Origin: Embleya sp040605455 | GTDB taxonomy: Bacteria; Actinomycetota; Actinomycetes; Streptomycetales; Streptomycetaceae | Assembly: GCF_040605455.1 (NCBI RefSeq) | Contig: NZ_JBEXCV010000124.1 | Coordinates: forward strand, 1-27,023 | DNA: 27,023 bases | Direction of reading: 5' to 3' | Shown: positions 6,760-14,702 of the stretch, in pieces | Layout of the letters: each line of letters opens with the position of its first letter | Position numbering within the stretch: the first letter of the stretch is position 1 | Translations under genes and position numbers: made by a program | Notes under the pieces: generated by a model | What the model saw: the letters and a program-made list of their open reading frames with translations, nothing else | Databases searched by the model: none | What the model was told of the DNA's origin: nothing

Positions 6760-8235
6760 ATGGGACGATCCGATGTGTTCGGGTCTGCTGCCCGGACACT
6801 GCCGACGCCCGAGTATCTAGCGACCCGACTCGGCGAGTTGGCCAAGCGTGGCAACGTCCCCGGCGCGAGCGTCGCGGTACGGATGGGCGACGAGACGGTC
6901 GTGGCCGCCACGGGCGTGCTCGACGTGGAGATCGGATACCCGGTGACCCCGGACTCGATCTTCCAGATCGGGTCGATCACCAAGGTCTGGACGGCGACGC
7001 TGATCATGCAGCTCGTCGACGAGGGCGTGCTCGACCTGGACGCCCCCGTGCGAACCTACCTCCCGGAATTCAGGCTCGTCGACGAGGCCGCCGCACAGGT
7101 GGTGACGCCCCGTCAGCTGCTGTGCCACACCGCGGGTTTCGAGGGCGACCTGTTCGAGGATCACGGTTTCGGGGACGACGCGGTGGCCAAGCTGGTCGCG
7201 GACCTGGCGGAGAAGGCCGGCCAACTGTTCGCACCCGGCGAGATGTTCTCGTACTGCAACAGCGGGTTCGTCACGCTCGGCCGGATCATCGAGGTGCTCA
7301 CCGGCCAGACGTGGGAGGCGACGCTGCGTGAGCGGATAGCGGTGCCTCTGGGCCTGGGCCGGTTGGCCACCAGCGCGAACGAGGCGATCCTGCACCGGGT
7401 GGCGATCGGACACGTGTCCGGGCCGGACGGGACCCCGATCAGGGTTCCGGTATGGGAGATGCCGCGTTCCAACGCGCCGGCCAGCTCGACCCTGACCACC
7501 ACGGCGACCGACCTGGTCGCGTTCGCCGCCGCGCATGTTTCCCGGGGACTGCTCGCGGACGGTACGCGCCTGCTGTCGGAGGCGTCCGCGCTCGCGATGC
7601 GCGAGCCGCAGGTCCAGGTGCCCGACATCGGGGCGGTCGGCGGCGCGTGGGGGTTGGGCTGGAATCTGTTCGACTGGGTCGGCGGCCCGGTCGTCGGTCA
7701 CGACGGCGGCACCATAGGCCAGAGCGCGATCCTGCGGGTGGCCCCCGAGAGCGACGTCTCGATCGCGATCCTCACCAACGGCGGCGACTTGGCCGTGATG
7801 TACGACCTGGTCCGCGAGGTGTTCGCGATGAGCGCCGACGTGGTGGTACCGGAGGCCCAGCTGCCGCCCGCGGAACCTCCCGCGGTGGACTCGCGCTTCT
7901 TCGTAGGCCGCTATGCCTCGAACGTGGTGGTGTTCGACGTGGCCGAGACCGAGGAGGGGCTGGAACTCACCATGCGCACCCTCGGCTCCGTGGCCGAGAT
8001 GGTCGGTGGCGCGCAGGTCAAGACCACCAAGGTGGTGGTCCGCGACGCTCGCACACTGATCGAGGTCCAGGCGCAGGGTGGGCAGCACACGCAGTACGCC
8101 TTCCTCGGCGACGGCGACCGGGCCGGCTTTCTGCACATGACCCGCGCGGTTCCGCGCGTGGCGGCCGGCGAGTCGGCTGCCGCGCACGGCAGCGAGCAGG
8201 GCGGCGTCGACTGTTCCGCCGGAGGCGCGCGATGA
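6760..8235 (+). CDS. Class C beta-lactamase-family serine hydrolase, D-aminopeptidase (DAP)-like
   Basis: This 491-residue protein has the class C penicillin-recognising fold: SxxK at S72-K75 (GSITK), YxN at Y165-N167 (YCNSGF) and HDGGT at 314-318 in place of KTG. An H-x-G triad is the form found in Ochrobactrum D-aminopeptidase DAP and many esterases, and the length (DAP is about 520) with an extra C-terminal beta-rich region (about 365-470) is also DAP-like. No signal peptide is present, so the enzyme should act in the cytoplasm. The start is the ATG at 6760 because AGGAGG precedes it by 9 bases; the frame stays open upstream to 6427 but without a ribosome site and across the divergent promoter. 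Its stop overlaps the start of the binding-protein gene (ATGA), tying it to peptide import. Esterase activity remains a possible alternative. Confidence 0.85.
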   Translation: MGRSDVFGSAARTLPTPEYLATRLGELAKRGNVPGASVAVRMGDETVVAATGVLDVEIGYPVTPDSIFQIGSITKVWTATLIMQLVDEGVLDLDAPVRTYLPEFRLVDEAAAQVVTPRQLLCHTAGFEGDLFEDHGFGDDAVAKLVADLAEKAGQLFAPGEMFSYCNSGFVTLGRIIEVLTGQTWEATLRERIAVPLGLGRLATSANEAILHRVAIGHVSGPDGTPIRVPVWEMPRSNAPASSTLTTTATDLVAFAAAHVSRGLLADGTRLLSEASALAMREPQVQVPDIGAVGGAWGLGWNLFDWVGGPVVGHDGGTIGQSAILRVAPESDVSIAILTNGGDLAVMYDLVREVFAMSADVVVPEAQLPPAEPPAVDSRFFVGRYASNVVVFDVAETEEGLELTMRTLGSVAEMVGGAQVKTTKVVVRDARTLIEVQAQGGQHTQYAFLGDGDRAGFLHMTRAVPRVAAGESAAAHGSEQGGVDCSAGGAR

Positions 8236-9803
8236 GACGCGCCCCACGCGGGGCCGTGGCGGTCGTTGCGTTGGGCCTGCTTGCCGCCGGGTGCGGAGGC
8301 ACCGGGACCGATGGTGGCGCCGGTGACGGCGACTCCGTCACGATCGCGATCGAAGGCGACCCCGGCAACATGAATCCGCTGACCGCCCTGACCTCGTCCG
8401 CGGTCACGATGAACCGCTACTCCTACGACTCGCTGATCAACATCGCGAACGACGGGCGGATCGTCTCGGGGGTCGCCGAGAAGTGGACCTCCGACGCGAC
8501 CTCGGCGACCTTCACGATCCGACGCGACGTGATGTGCGACAGCGGCCGAGCACTGACCGCCTCGGACATCGCGGCCGAGTACGCGTACATCGCCGACCCG
8601 GCCAACAAGTCGCCGCTGTACGGCCTGATGGTGCCTCCCGGGACCGTTGCCACCGCCGACGACGCGGCCGGCACTCTGACGCTGAAGACCCCGGACCCGG
8701 CCCCGTTCCTGGTCCGCGGCACCTCGATGTTGCGAGTGGTGTGCCCCTCCGGCATGCGATCGCCCGACAACCTGAACCACGCGTCCGACGGCACCGGTCC
8801 CTACCGACTGAGCCAGGTGGTCCCGGGCGACCACTTCACCTTCACCAAGCGCGCCGGCTACGCGTGGGGGCCGGACGGCATCGGCAGCGCCGGCCTGCCC
8901 GACCGGGTGGTCTTCAAGGTCATCACCAACGAGTCCACCAAGGCGAATCTGTTGCTCGGCGGCCAGCTCGACATCGCGTCCGTCGTGGGCGGCGACCGCA
9001 CCCGACTGACCGCTGCCGGCATCAAGTCCACCATCCAGCGCGACCCCTTGGGGATGCTGGTCTTCAACGAGGCCCCCAATCGGGTCACCGCCGATCCCCT
9101 GGTGCGCCGGGCGCTGATCGAGGCGCTCGACCTCAAGCAGATCGGTGCGGTGGCCACCGGCGGCAAGGGCCACCCCGCGACCCGAGTCGGCGTCACCATG
9201 GGGCCGCCCTGCACCGACGACGCGGTCACCGACCACCTTCCGCCGCACGACGTGGCTCGGGCCGCGGAGGCGCTGCGGACGGCGGGGTGGAAGAAGTCCG
9301 GCGGGCGCTGGAGCAAGGACGGCAAGCAGCTGTCGATCTCCATGCCCTACCCCGGCGTGTTCGGCAACCAGCTCATCGCCGCCGTCGAGCTGGCGGTGAA
9401 GCAGTGGAACTCGTTCGGCGTCAAGGTCAGCACTCAGCCGACCACCGCCGCGACGAACGGCACGATCCTGATGGGCGGTCAGTGGGAAGTCGCGTGGGCG
9501 CCGCTCTCGGTGACCACACCCGACCAGATCCTTCCGTTCTTCATGGGTCCCCCTCCGCCGGACGGGCTCAACTTCGGTTCGCTGGACAACCCCGAGTACA
9601 AACGTCTCGTGGCACTCGCCATGGCCAAGCCGGACATCTCGGGTTGTCCCGAGTGGACCGCGGCCGAATCCGAGTTGATCAAACGTCTCGATGTGGTGAC
9701 TTTCATGGACTCGATGACTCCCTATTTCGCTCGGGGCTACAGCTTCGAACTCGACGGTGGCGGTCCCATTCCGACCACCCTGCGCAAGGTAGGTGGCCGA
9801 TGA
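8232..9803 (+). CDS. Peptide ABC transporter substrate-binding lipoprotein (SBP family 5)
   Basis: This 523-residue protein begins with a lipoprotein signal peptide: MRRAPRG, a hydrophobic core, and the lipobox LAAGC with the lipidated cysteine at residue 21. The mature part follows the family 5 (DppA/OppA-type) plan, seen in GDPGNMNPLTALTSSA (about 37-52), the VAEKWTSD segment, the TGPYRL motif near residue 195 and the LVRRALIEALD segment. Family members capture di- and oligopeptides, nickel or opines outside the membrane and hand them to the permease. The peptidase neighbours favour peptides. It starts within the previous stop (ATGA, with GGAGG upstream) and ends in an ATGA overlap with the permease gene, so the operon is translationally coupled. 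The ligand cannot be told from sequence. Confidence 0.92.
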   Translation: MRRAPRGAVAVVALGLLAAGCGGTGTDGGAGDGDSVTIAIEGDPGNMNPLTALTSSAVTMNRYSYDSLINIANDGRIVSGVAEKWTSDATSATFTIRRDVMCDSGRALTASDIAAEYAYIADPANKSPLYGLMVPPGTVATADDAAGTLTLKTPDPAPFLVRGTSMLRVVCPSGMRSPDNLNHASDGTGPYRLSQVVPGDHFTFTKRAGYAWGPDGIGSAGLPDRVVFKVITNESTKANLLLGGQLDIASVVGGDRTRLTAAGIKSTIQRDPLGMLVFNEAPNRVTADPLVRRALIEALDLKQIGAVATGGKGHPATRVGVTMGPPCTDDAVTDHLPPHDVARAAEALRTAGWKKSGGRWSKDGKQLSISMPYPGVFGNQLIAAVELAVKQWNSFGVKVSTQPTTAATNGTILMGGQWEVAWAPLSVTTPDQILPFFMGPPPPDGLNFGSLDNPEYKRLVALAMAKPDISGCPEWTAAESELIKRLDVVTFMDSMTPYFARGYSFELDGGGPIPTTLRKVGGR

Positions 9804-10801
9804 GCACCGCAGCCGGCACCGCAAGTTCGGCCGGCCGGGTGATCGACTTCCGGCTCGGCCCCTGGACCTCCTTCCTCGTGCGTCGCACCGGGCGCCTATT
9901 GGTTTCGCTGGCCGCACTGGTCACCGCCGCCTTCGCGATGATCCACTTCGTCCCCGGCGACCCGGTCCGCGGGGCCCTGGGACTCAACGCCACGCCCGAG
10001 GCGGTCGCGGCCCGCAAGGAACAACTGGGCCTGGACGACTCGCTGATCTCCCAGTACAAGCACTTCGTGAGCGGGCTCTTCCACGGCGATCTGGGCGAAT
10101 CGATCACCGCCCGGGTCCCGGTGTCCCGGATGATCGGCGACCGACTGCCGGCGACCATAGAGATCGCGATCTACGCGTTCCTCCTGGTGATGCTGGTGGC
10201 CATCCCGCTGGGCATGGCCATGGCCGTGTGGACCCGCAACGGCCGGCGCCGGCGCGGCGAGCTCGCCTTCGCCTCCTCGACCGGGGCGATCGTGGCCATC
10301 CCGGAGTTCCTCCTCGCCGTCGGCCTCGCCTCGGTGTTCGGGGTCTCGCTCGGCTGGTTCCCGGTGGCGCTGCGCGAGGGGCCGGACTCCTACGTCCTGC
10401 CGGTGCTCGCCCTGGCCGTCACCCCGATTGCCGCGCTGTCGCGAATCGTTCGGGTCGAGGCGCTGCGCGTGTTCGAGACGGACTACATGCGCACCGCCCG
10501 GGCCAAGCGACTGCCGGGCCGACTGGTCTACCTGCGGCACGCGTTGCCCAACCTGCTGACCTCCTCGCTCACCCTCGGCGGCCTGCTGCTCAGCGGCCTG
10601 CTGGCAGGCACCGTCCTGATCGAGAACGTCTTCGCTTGGCCCGGCCTGGGCATGACCATCGTCCAGGCGATCCTGCAGAAGGACTATCCGCTCGTCCAAG
10701 GCATCGTGCTGGTCTACGGAGCCGCCGCCCTCACGATCAACTTCGTGGTCGACCTCGCCGTCGCCGCCGCCGATCCCCAGTCCACGATTCGCGGGAGCTG
10801 A
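9800..10801 (+). CDS. dppB: Peptide ABC transporter permease, DppB-like
   Basis: This 333-residue membrane protein has the DppB/OppB layout: a first helix near residues 32-50 running into HFVPGDPVRGALG, a long external loop (about 55-115), then five hydrophobic helices. The cytoplasmic EAA loop that docks the ATPases is at about 229-251 (YMRTARAKRLPGRLVYLRHA, then LPN). In this loop the usually conserved glycine (A-K-G-L) appears as Arg237. The second permease domain, in the next gene, keeps its glycine, so this is a point to check rather than a sign of inactivity. It pairs with the DppC domain of the next gene to form the channel. It starts by ATGA overlap with the binding-protein gene, and only 2 bases separate it from the next start. 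Confidence 0.92.
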   Translation: MSTAAGTASSAGRVIDFRLGPWTSFLVRRTGRLLVSLAALVTAAFAMIHFVPGDPVRGALGLNATPEAVAARKEQLGLDDSLISQYKHFVSGLFHGDLGESITARVPVSRMIGDRLPATIEIAIYAFLLVMLVAIPLGMAMAVWTRNGRRRRGELAFASSTGAIVAIPEFLLAVGLASVFGVSLGWFPVALREGPDSYVLPVLALAVTPIAALSRIVRVEALRVFETDYMRTARAKRLPGRLVYLRHALPNLLTSSLTLGGLLLSGLLAGTVLIENVFAWPGLGMTIVQAILQKDYPLVQGIVLVYGAAALTINFVVDLAVAAADPQSTIRGS

Positions 10802-10803
10802 AG

Positions 10804-12660
10804 ATGGCCAACGCACCAAGACTTCGCCTCGCACTGCGCACCCCGCTGGGGATCACCGCCGCCGTCGCGAGCACGATCATCGCCCTGACGGCGATCTTCG
10901 GACCCATGCTGGTCGGCGACACCGCCGACCGGATCGACACCGACGCGATCGGCAAACACAGCGGCACCGAGCACCTGTTCGGTACCGACGCGCTCGGTCG
11001 CGACATCGCCGCCCGCGTGGTGGTGGCGACCCGGCTCACGCTGGAACTGACCCTGTTCGCCACGCTGATCGCGGTGGTCGGCGGTCTGGTCCTGGGTGTA
11101 CTGCCGGCCGTGCTCGGCCGCCGTGCCGGTCGCCTGATCACCGCGACGGTCAACCTGCTCGTCGCCTTCCCAGGCCTGCTGTTCGTGCTCTTCCTCGCGG
11201 TCATCTTCGGCGTCGGCACCTTCTCCGCAGCCTTCGCCATCGGCCTGGGCGCGGCACCCAGCACCGCCCGGCTCGTGCAGAACCTGACCGCCTCGATCGC
11301 CGGCACCGACTACGTGGCGGCGGCACGGATCCTCGGCGTCGGCCGCTTCCGGATCATCGTTCGGCACATCCTGCCCAACATCGCCGAACCCGTCGCGCTG
11401 TTCGTCTCGACGGCCGCCGCCGGCATTTTGGTCGCCTTCTCCGGCCTGTCCTTCCTCGGTCTGGGCGTGCAACCGCCCGACTACGACTGGGGTCGCCTGC
11501 TCAACGAGCAACTCGACCGGGTCATGGTGGACCCGATGTCGGCGGTCGGTCCGGGTTCCGCGATCGTGCTCACCGGCATCACCTTCGGCCTGATCGGCGA
11601 GGTGGTCGCCAAGGCGAGCGCCGGTCGCACCGCGCCGCAGGCCGAGCTCAAGACGGCCGACGCAGTCGCCGAACAGCCCGCCGAAGCCGCCGAGTCCGCG
11701 CTGCTGAACATCGACCACCTGCGGGTCCGCTTCCCCGGCCACACCGCCGTGCACGACGTCTGCCTCACCGTCGCCGAAGGTGAAGCGGTCGGCATCGTCG
11801 GCGAGTCCGGCTCGGGCAAGAGCCTGACCGCGCTGGCCGCGGCCGGACTCGTCCCGCACCCGGGCCGAGTCAGCGCCGGTACCCTGCGCTTCGGTGACCG
11901 GGACCTGAACAAGCAGGCGCCCAAGGGAACTTCGATGGCCATGGTCTTCCAGGACCCGATGGCCTCGCTCAACCCCGCGCTCACGGTCGGCCGGCAACTC
12001 GCCGAGGTGGCCGAGGTGCACCACAACGCCGGGCGCGCGGCGGCCCTCACCCGGGCCGTCTCCCGCCTGGGCGCGGTGGGCATCATCAACCCCGAACTGC
12101 GGGTCCGCAAGCGTCCGCACGAGTTCTCCGGCGGCATGCGCCAACGCGTGATGATCGCGATGGGCCTGATGGGCGAGCCCCGCCTGATCATCGCCGACGA
12201 GCCCACCACGGCCCTGGACGTGACCGTGCAGGCTCAGGTGCTGGCCCTGCTCCGGGACGTGCGGACCGAATCCGGCGCCGCGCTGCTGCTCATCTCGCAC
12301 GACATCGCCGTCGTCTCCCAGGTGTGCGACCGCGTCGTGGTGATGTACGCGGGTCGCATCGTCGAGGAACTCCCCGTCGGGGACCTCGCCGACGGCGTCG
12401 CCCACCCGTACTCGGCCGCGTTGATCGGCGCGGTGCCCAGCATGACCACCGACCGGGACGTGCCGCTGGCGACCATCCCCGGTCGGCCGCCCGAGCCCGG
12501 CGAGGCGAGCGTCGGTTGCCCGTTCGCGCCGCGCTGCGCCCGGGCCACCGACCGCTGCCGCACCGAGGAACCGGTCCTGGAACAGCTCGGCCACGGACGC
12601 CGCGTCGCGTGCTGGGACCCGATCACCACCGCCACCCACGAACTGGAGGAGGCACGATGA
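10804..12660 (+). CDS. Fused DppC permease-DppD ATPase of the peptide ABC transporter
   Basis: This 618-residue protein joins two normally separate subunits. Residues 1-272 are a DppC-type permease with the N-terminal HLFGTDALGRDI motif (58-68), several membrane helices and an EAA loop with LPN at 190-192. A 28-residue Ala/Glu-rich linker (273-300) leads to a DppD-type ATPase with Walker A GESGSGKS (333-340), Q-loop Gln383, signature FSGGMRQR (441-448), Walker B LIIADEP (461-467) and switch His499. The C-terminal oligopeptide-transporter extension contains GCPFAPRCARATDRC, the cysteine cluster found in DppD/OppD. All catalytic residues are present. Such permease-ATPase fusions occur in actinobacterial transporters. 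The gene starts 2 bases after the dppB-like stop and ends in an ATGA overlap with the next ATPase gene. Confidence 0.93.
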   Translation: MANAPRLRLALRTPLGITAAVASTIIALTAIFGPMLVGDTADRIDTDAIGKHSGTEHLFGTDALGRDIAARVVVATRLTLELTLFATLIAVVGGLVLGVLPAVLGRRAGRLITATVNLLVAFPGLLFVLFLAVIFGVGTFSAAFAIGLGAAPSTARLVQNLTASIAGTDYVAAARILGVGRFRIIVRHILPNIAEPVALFVSTAAAGILVAFSGLSFLGLGVQPPDYDWGRLLNEQLDRVMVDPMSAVGPGSAIVLTGITFGLIGEVVAKASAGRTAPQAELKTADAVAEQPAEAAESALLNIDHLRVRFPGHTAVHDVCLTVAEGEAVGIVGESGSGKSLTALAAAGLVPHPGRVSAGTLRFGDRDLNKQAPKGTSMAMVFQDPMASLNPALTVGRQLAEVAEVHHNAGRAAALTRAVSRLGAVGIINPELRVRKRPHEFSGGMRQRVMIAMGLMGEPRLIIADEPTTALDVTVQAQVLALLRDVRTESGAALLLISHDIAVVSQVCDRVVVMYAGRIVEELPVGDLADGVAHPYSAALIGAVPSMTTDRDVPLATIPGRPPEPGEASVGCPFAPRCARATDRCRTEEPVLEQLGHGRRVACWDPITTATHELEEAR

Positions 12661-13529
12661 AAGCCGTGAGCACGGTGGATTCCTCCGCCGCCGAAGCCGC
12701 CCCGGGCCCCGCCGCGAGCGTCACGTCCGGTTCGCTCGAACTGCGCAACATCACCGTGCGCTACGGCCGCGGCCGCACCGCGTCGACCGCCGTCGACGAC
12801 GTGTCCCTGGAGGTGCCCGCGGGCAGCGTGGTCGGCCTGGTCGGCGGCTCCGGATCGGGCAAGTCCACCCTGGGCCGGGCTGCGGTCGGACTGGTGCCCG
12901 TCTACGCGGGACAGGTCCTGGTGGACGGCGTCGACCAGGGCCGCAAGCCCGGGCGCAGGCCGATCCAGTTGGTCTTCCAGGACCCGTTCGCGTCGCTCAA
13001 CCCGCGCCTGACCATCGGCGGTTCGGTCGCCGAGGCGGTGCCGCGCACCGACCGCGCGACGCGAGCGAGCGAGGTGGCCCGCTACCTCGACCTGGTCGGC
13101 ATCGACCCCGGGGTGAGTGGACGGCTGCCGCACGCGCTCTCCGGCGGCCAGCGCCAACGCGTCGCGTTGGCCCGCGCGCTCGCCGCCCGGCCCGCGGTGC
13201 TGGTCGCCGACGAGGTCACCTCCGCACTGGACGTCTCGGTCCAGGGCGCGGTGCTCAACCTGATCCGCGACCTGCAACGCGAACTCGGCTTCGCGATGTT
13301 GTTCATCTCGCACAACCTGGCCGTCGTGCGCTATCTGGCGGACCGGATCGCGGTGATGGACCGAGGTGTCCTGGTCGAGTGCGGCCCGGCCGCGCAGGTC
13401 CTGGAGAACCCCGAACACGAGTACACCCGGGCCCTGCTGTCCGGCGTACCCACCATCGGTGAGCCGCTGCCCGAGCGGGCTGCGGTCGAGGCCGCGACCG
13501 ACGCGGAGACGGAGGCAACGACCCGATGA
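12657..13529 (+). CDS. dppF: Peptide ABC transporter ATPase, DppF-like
   Basis: This 290-residue protein is the second nucleotide-binding subunit. It shows Walker A GGSGSGKST (63-71), the Q-loop in LVFQDPFASLNP (105-116), signature LSGGQRQR (161-168), Walker B with VLVADEVTSALD (181-192, catalytic Glu186) and switch His219. The DEV where DEP is usual is a conservative change. It is shorter than typical DppF/OppF proteins (about 320-330) because the C-terminal cysteine extension is missing; the fused partner has one. GGAGG precedes the ATG, which overlaps the previous stop (ATGA), and its own stop overlaps the GNAT gene. It should pair with the ATPase half of the fusion protein to drive import. 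Confidence 0.92.
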   Translation: MKAVSTVDSSAAEAAPGPAASVTSGSLELRNITVRYGRGRTASTAVDDVSLEVPAGSVVGLVGGSGSGKSTLGRAAVGLVPVYAGQVLVDGVDQGRKPGRRPIQLVFQDPFASLNPRLTIGGSVAEAVPRTDRATRASEVARYLDLVGIDPGVSGRLPHALSGGQRQRVALARALAARPAVLVADEVTSALDVSVQGAVLNLIRDLQRELGFAMLFISHNLAVVRYLADRIAVMDRGVLVECGPAAQVLENPEHEYTRALLSGVPTIGEPLPERAAVEAATDAETEATTR

Positions 13530-14455
13530 CGCCGACACCGGCGGGCGCGCGTACCGGCGGCGACCTGTACCGCGCCGACCGCGAACCCGAGCCCGACCCC
13601 GGTGCACTTCGCGACCGCGCGGCCGAGGCGGCCGACCGCGCGGCTCGCGTGGCCCACATCGAGATTCGCGAACTGCACACCCTGGGCGAGATGGCCGACG
13701 CGTGCGACCTGTTCCAACGCGTCTGGCAGCCCGCCCCGACCAACCCGATGATCAATCCCGAGCTGATGACCGTGGTGTCACACGCCGGCGGCTACGTCGT
13801 GGGTACCTACGAGGGCGACCGGTTGATCGGTGCGGGGGTGGGCCTGCTCTCCACCGAGGGCCTGCACTCGCACATCGCCGGCGTCGACGAACGCTCACGC
13901 GGGCGCGAAGTGGGCTACGCGCTCAAGGTGTACCAGCGCGCGTGGTGTCTGGAGCGCGGGATCACCCGGGTCACCTGGACGTTCGACCCCCTGGTCGGGC
14001 GCAACGCCTATTTCAACCTGGCCAAGCTCGGCGCGGTACCCGCCGAGTATCTGGCCGACTTCTACGGGCCGATGTCCGACGCCATCAACGGCGACGACCT
14101 CTCCGATCGGCTGCTGGCCCGGTGGGACCTGACCGCCGACCGGGTCGCGCTCGCCTGCGCCGGGGTGCCGCAACCCGTCGACACCGAGGATCTCGCGGGG
14201 GAGGTCGTGATCGGCTTGGACGCGGGTCCCGACGGACGGCCGATTCCGGGCCGCACCGACGGGGACGTAGTGCTGGTGGCGGTGCCGCGGGACATCGAGG
14301 CGCTGCGCCGGGCCGACCCGTCGGCGGCGCGGGGGTGGCGGCTGGCGGTGCGCGAGGTACTGGGCGGGCTGATGGCCCAGGGCCGGCGCGTGCGCGGCTT
14401 CGGCCGGGACGGGCGCTACGTGCTCGACCGCGGACCGCAGCGGCACCGGCCGTGA
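13526..14455 (+). CDS. GNAT-fold acetyltransferase, COG3375-like
   Basis: This 309-residue protein has a GNAT domain at about 45-200. The acetyl-CoA pyrophosphate loop is seen in DERSRGREVGYAL (121-133), followed by WTFDPLVGRNAYFNLAKLG (151-169). That segment is the hallmark of the COG3375 group of predicted acetyltransferases, whose substrates I do not know. A C-terminal region of about 100 residues (205-309) has no recognised motif. The gene is the last of the operon and starts by ATGA overlap with the DppF-like gene, so it is made together with the transporter and the D-aminopeptidase-like hydrolase. It may acetylate a released amino acid, a peptide or an amine, but this is inference from position only. 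It is soluble, with no signal peptide. Confidence 0.78.
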   Translation: MTPTPAGARTGGDLYRADREPEPDPGALRDRAAEAADRAARVAHIEIRELHTLGEMADACDLFQRVWQPAPTNPMINPELMTVVSHAGGYVVGTYEGDRLIGAGVGLLSTEGLHSHIAGVDERSRGREVGYALKVYQRAWCLERGITRVTWTFDPLVGRNAYFNLAKLGAVPAEYLADFYGPMSDAINGDDLSDRLLARWDLTADRVALACAGVPQPVDTEDLAGEVVIGLDAGPDGRPIPGRTDGDVVLVAVPRDIEALRRADPSAARGWRLAVREVLGGLMAQGRRVRGFGRDGRYVLDRGPQRHRP

Positions 14456-14702
14456 GAGACCACATCGCGCAAAGTGTGCCGATATTGCCTCCCCATATCC
14501 ACCCCAAGATCGTTTAGACTCCCGCCCACGGGCCGGCCATCGGCGACAACGGCCGGCCCCGGGCTCGACAGGCTCAACGGGGGACCTGTGTCGACGGATT
14601 GGATTCCCCTGACATGAACCCACCGAGCAGCATGAACGCGCCGGGCAGCCGGCGAATACCCCTTCGGAGCAGCGCCCCCGCCCACATCCCGGTGGGCAGC
14701 CC
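14456..14702 (+). promoter_or_regulatory. Intergenic region before the PucR-type gene, with a 9-bp hairpin
   Basis: An AT-richer patch (14481-14520) containing TTGCCT (14485-14490) and TTTAGACT (14513-14520) is the likeliest promoter area, though the spacing between the two is too long (about 22-24 bases) for a standard site. Next comes a perfect 9-base stem, GGGCCGGCC (14530-14538) with GGCCGGCCC (14551-14559). It could end the transport operon or fold in the leader of the regulator mRNA. There is no T-run. Confidence 0.35.

Noticed and set aside
7911..9917. A 668-codon frame on the minus strand
   Set aside because: Antisense shadow of the serine hydrolase and binding-protein genes, with no recognisable domain.
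10714..12639. A 641-codon frame on the minus strand
   Set aside because: It is antisense to the fused permease-ATPase, which has complete Walker and signature motifs; the antisense product is low-complexity and matches nothing.
8232..13529. Nickel-transport (Nik) identity for the ABC transporter
   Set aside because: Families overlap, but no nickel-enzyme genes are nearby and peptidase genes are fused into the same operon by ATGA overlaps; peptide transport fits better, though not proven.
14416..14685. An 89-codon minus-strand frame in the gap before the pucR-like gene
   Set aside because: It overlaps the GNAT end, has no ribosome site and no recognisable sequence; the gap looks like promoter and leader.
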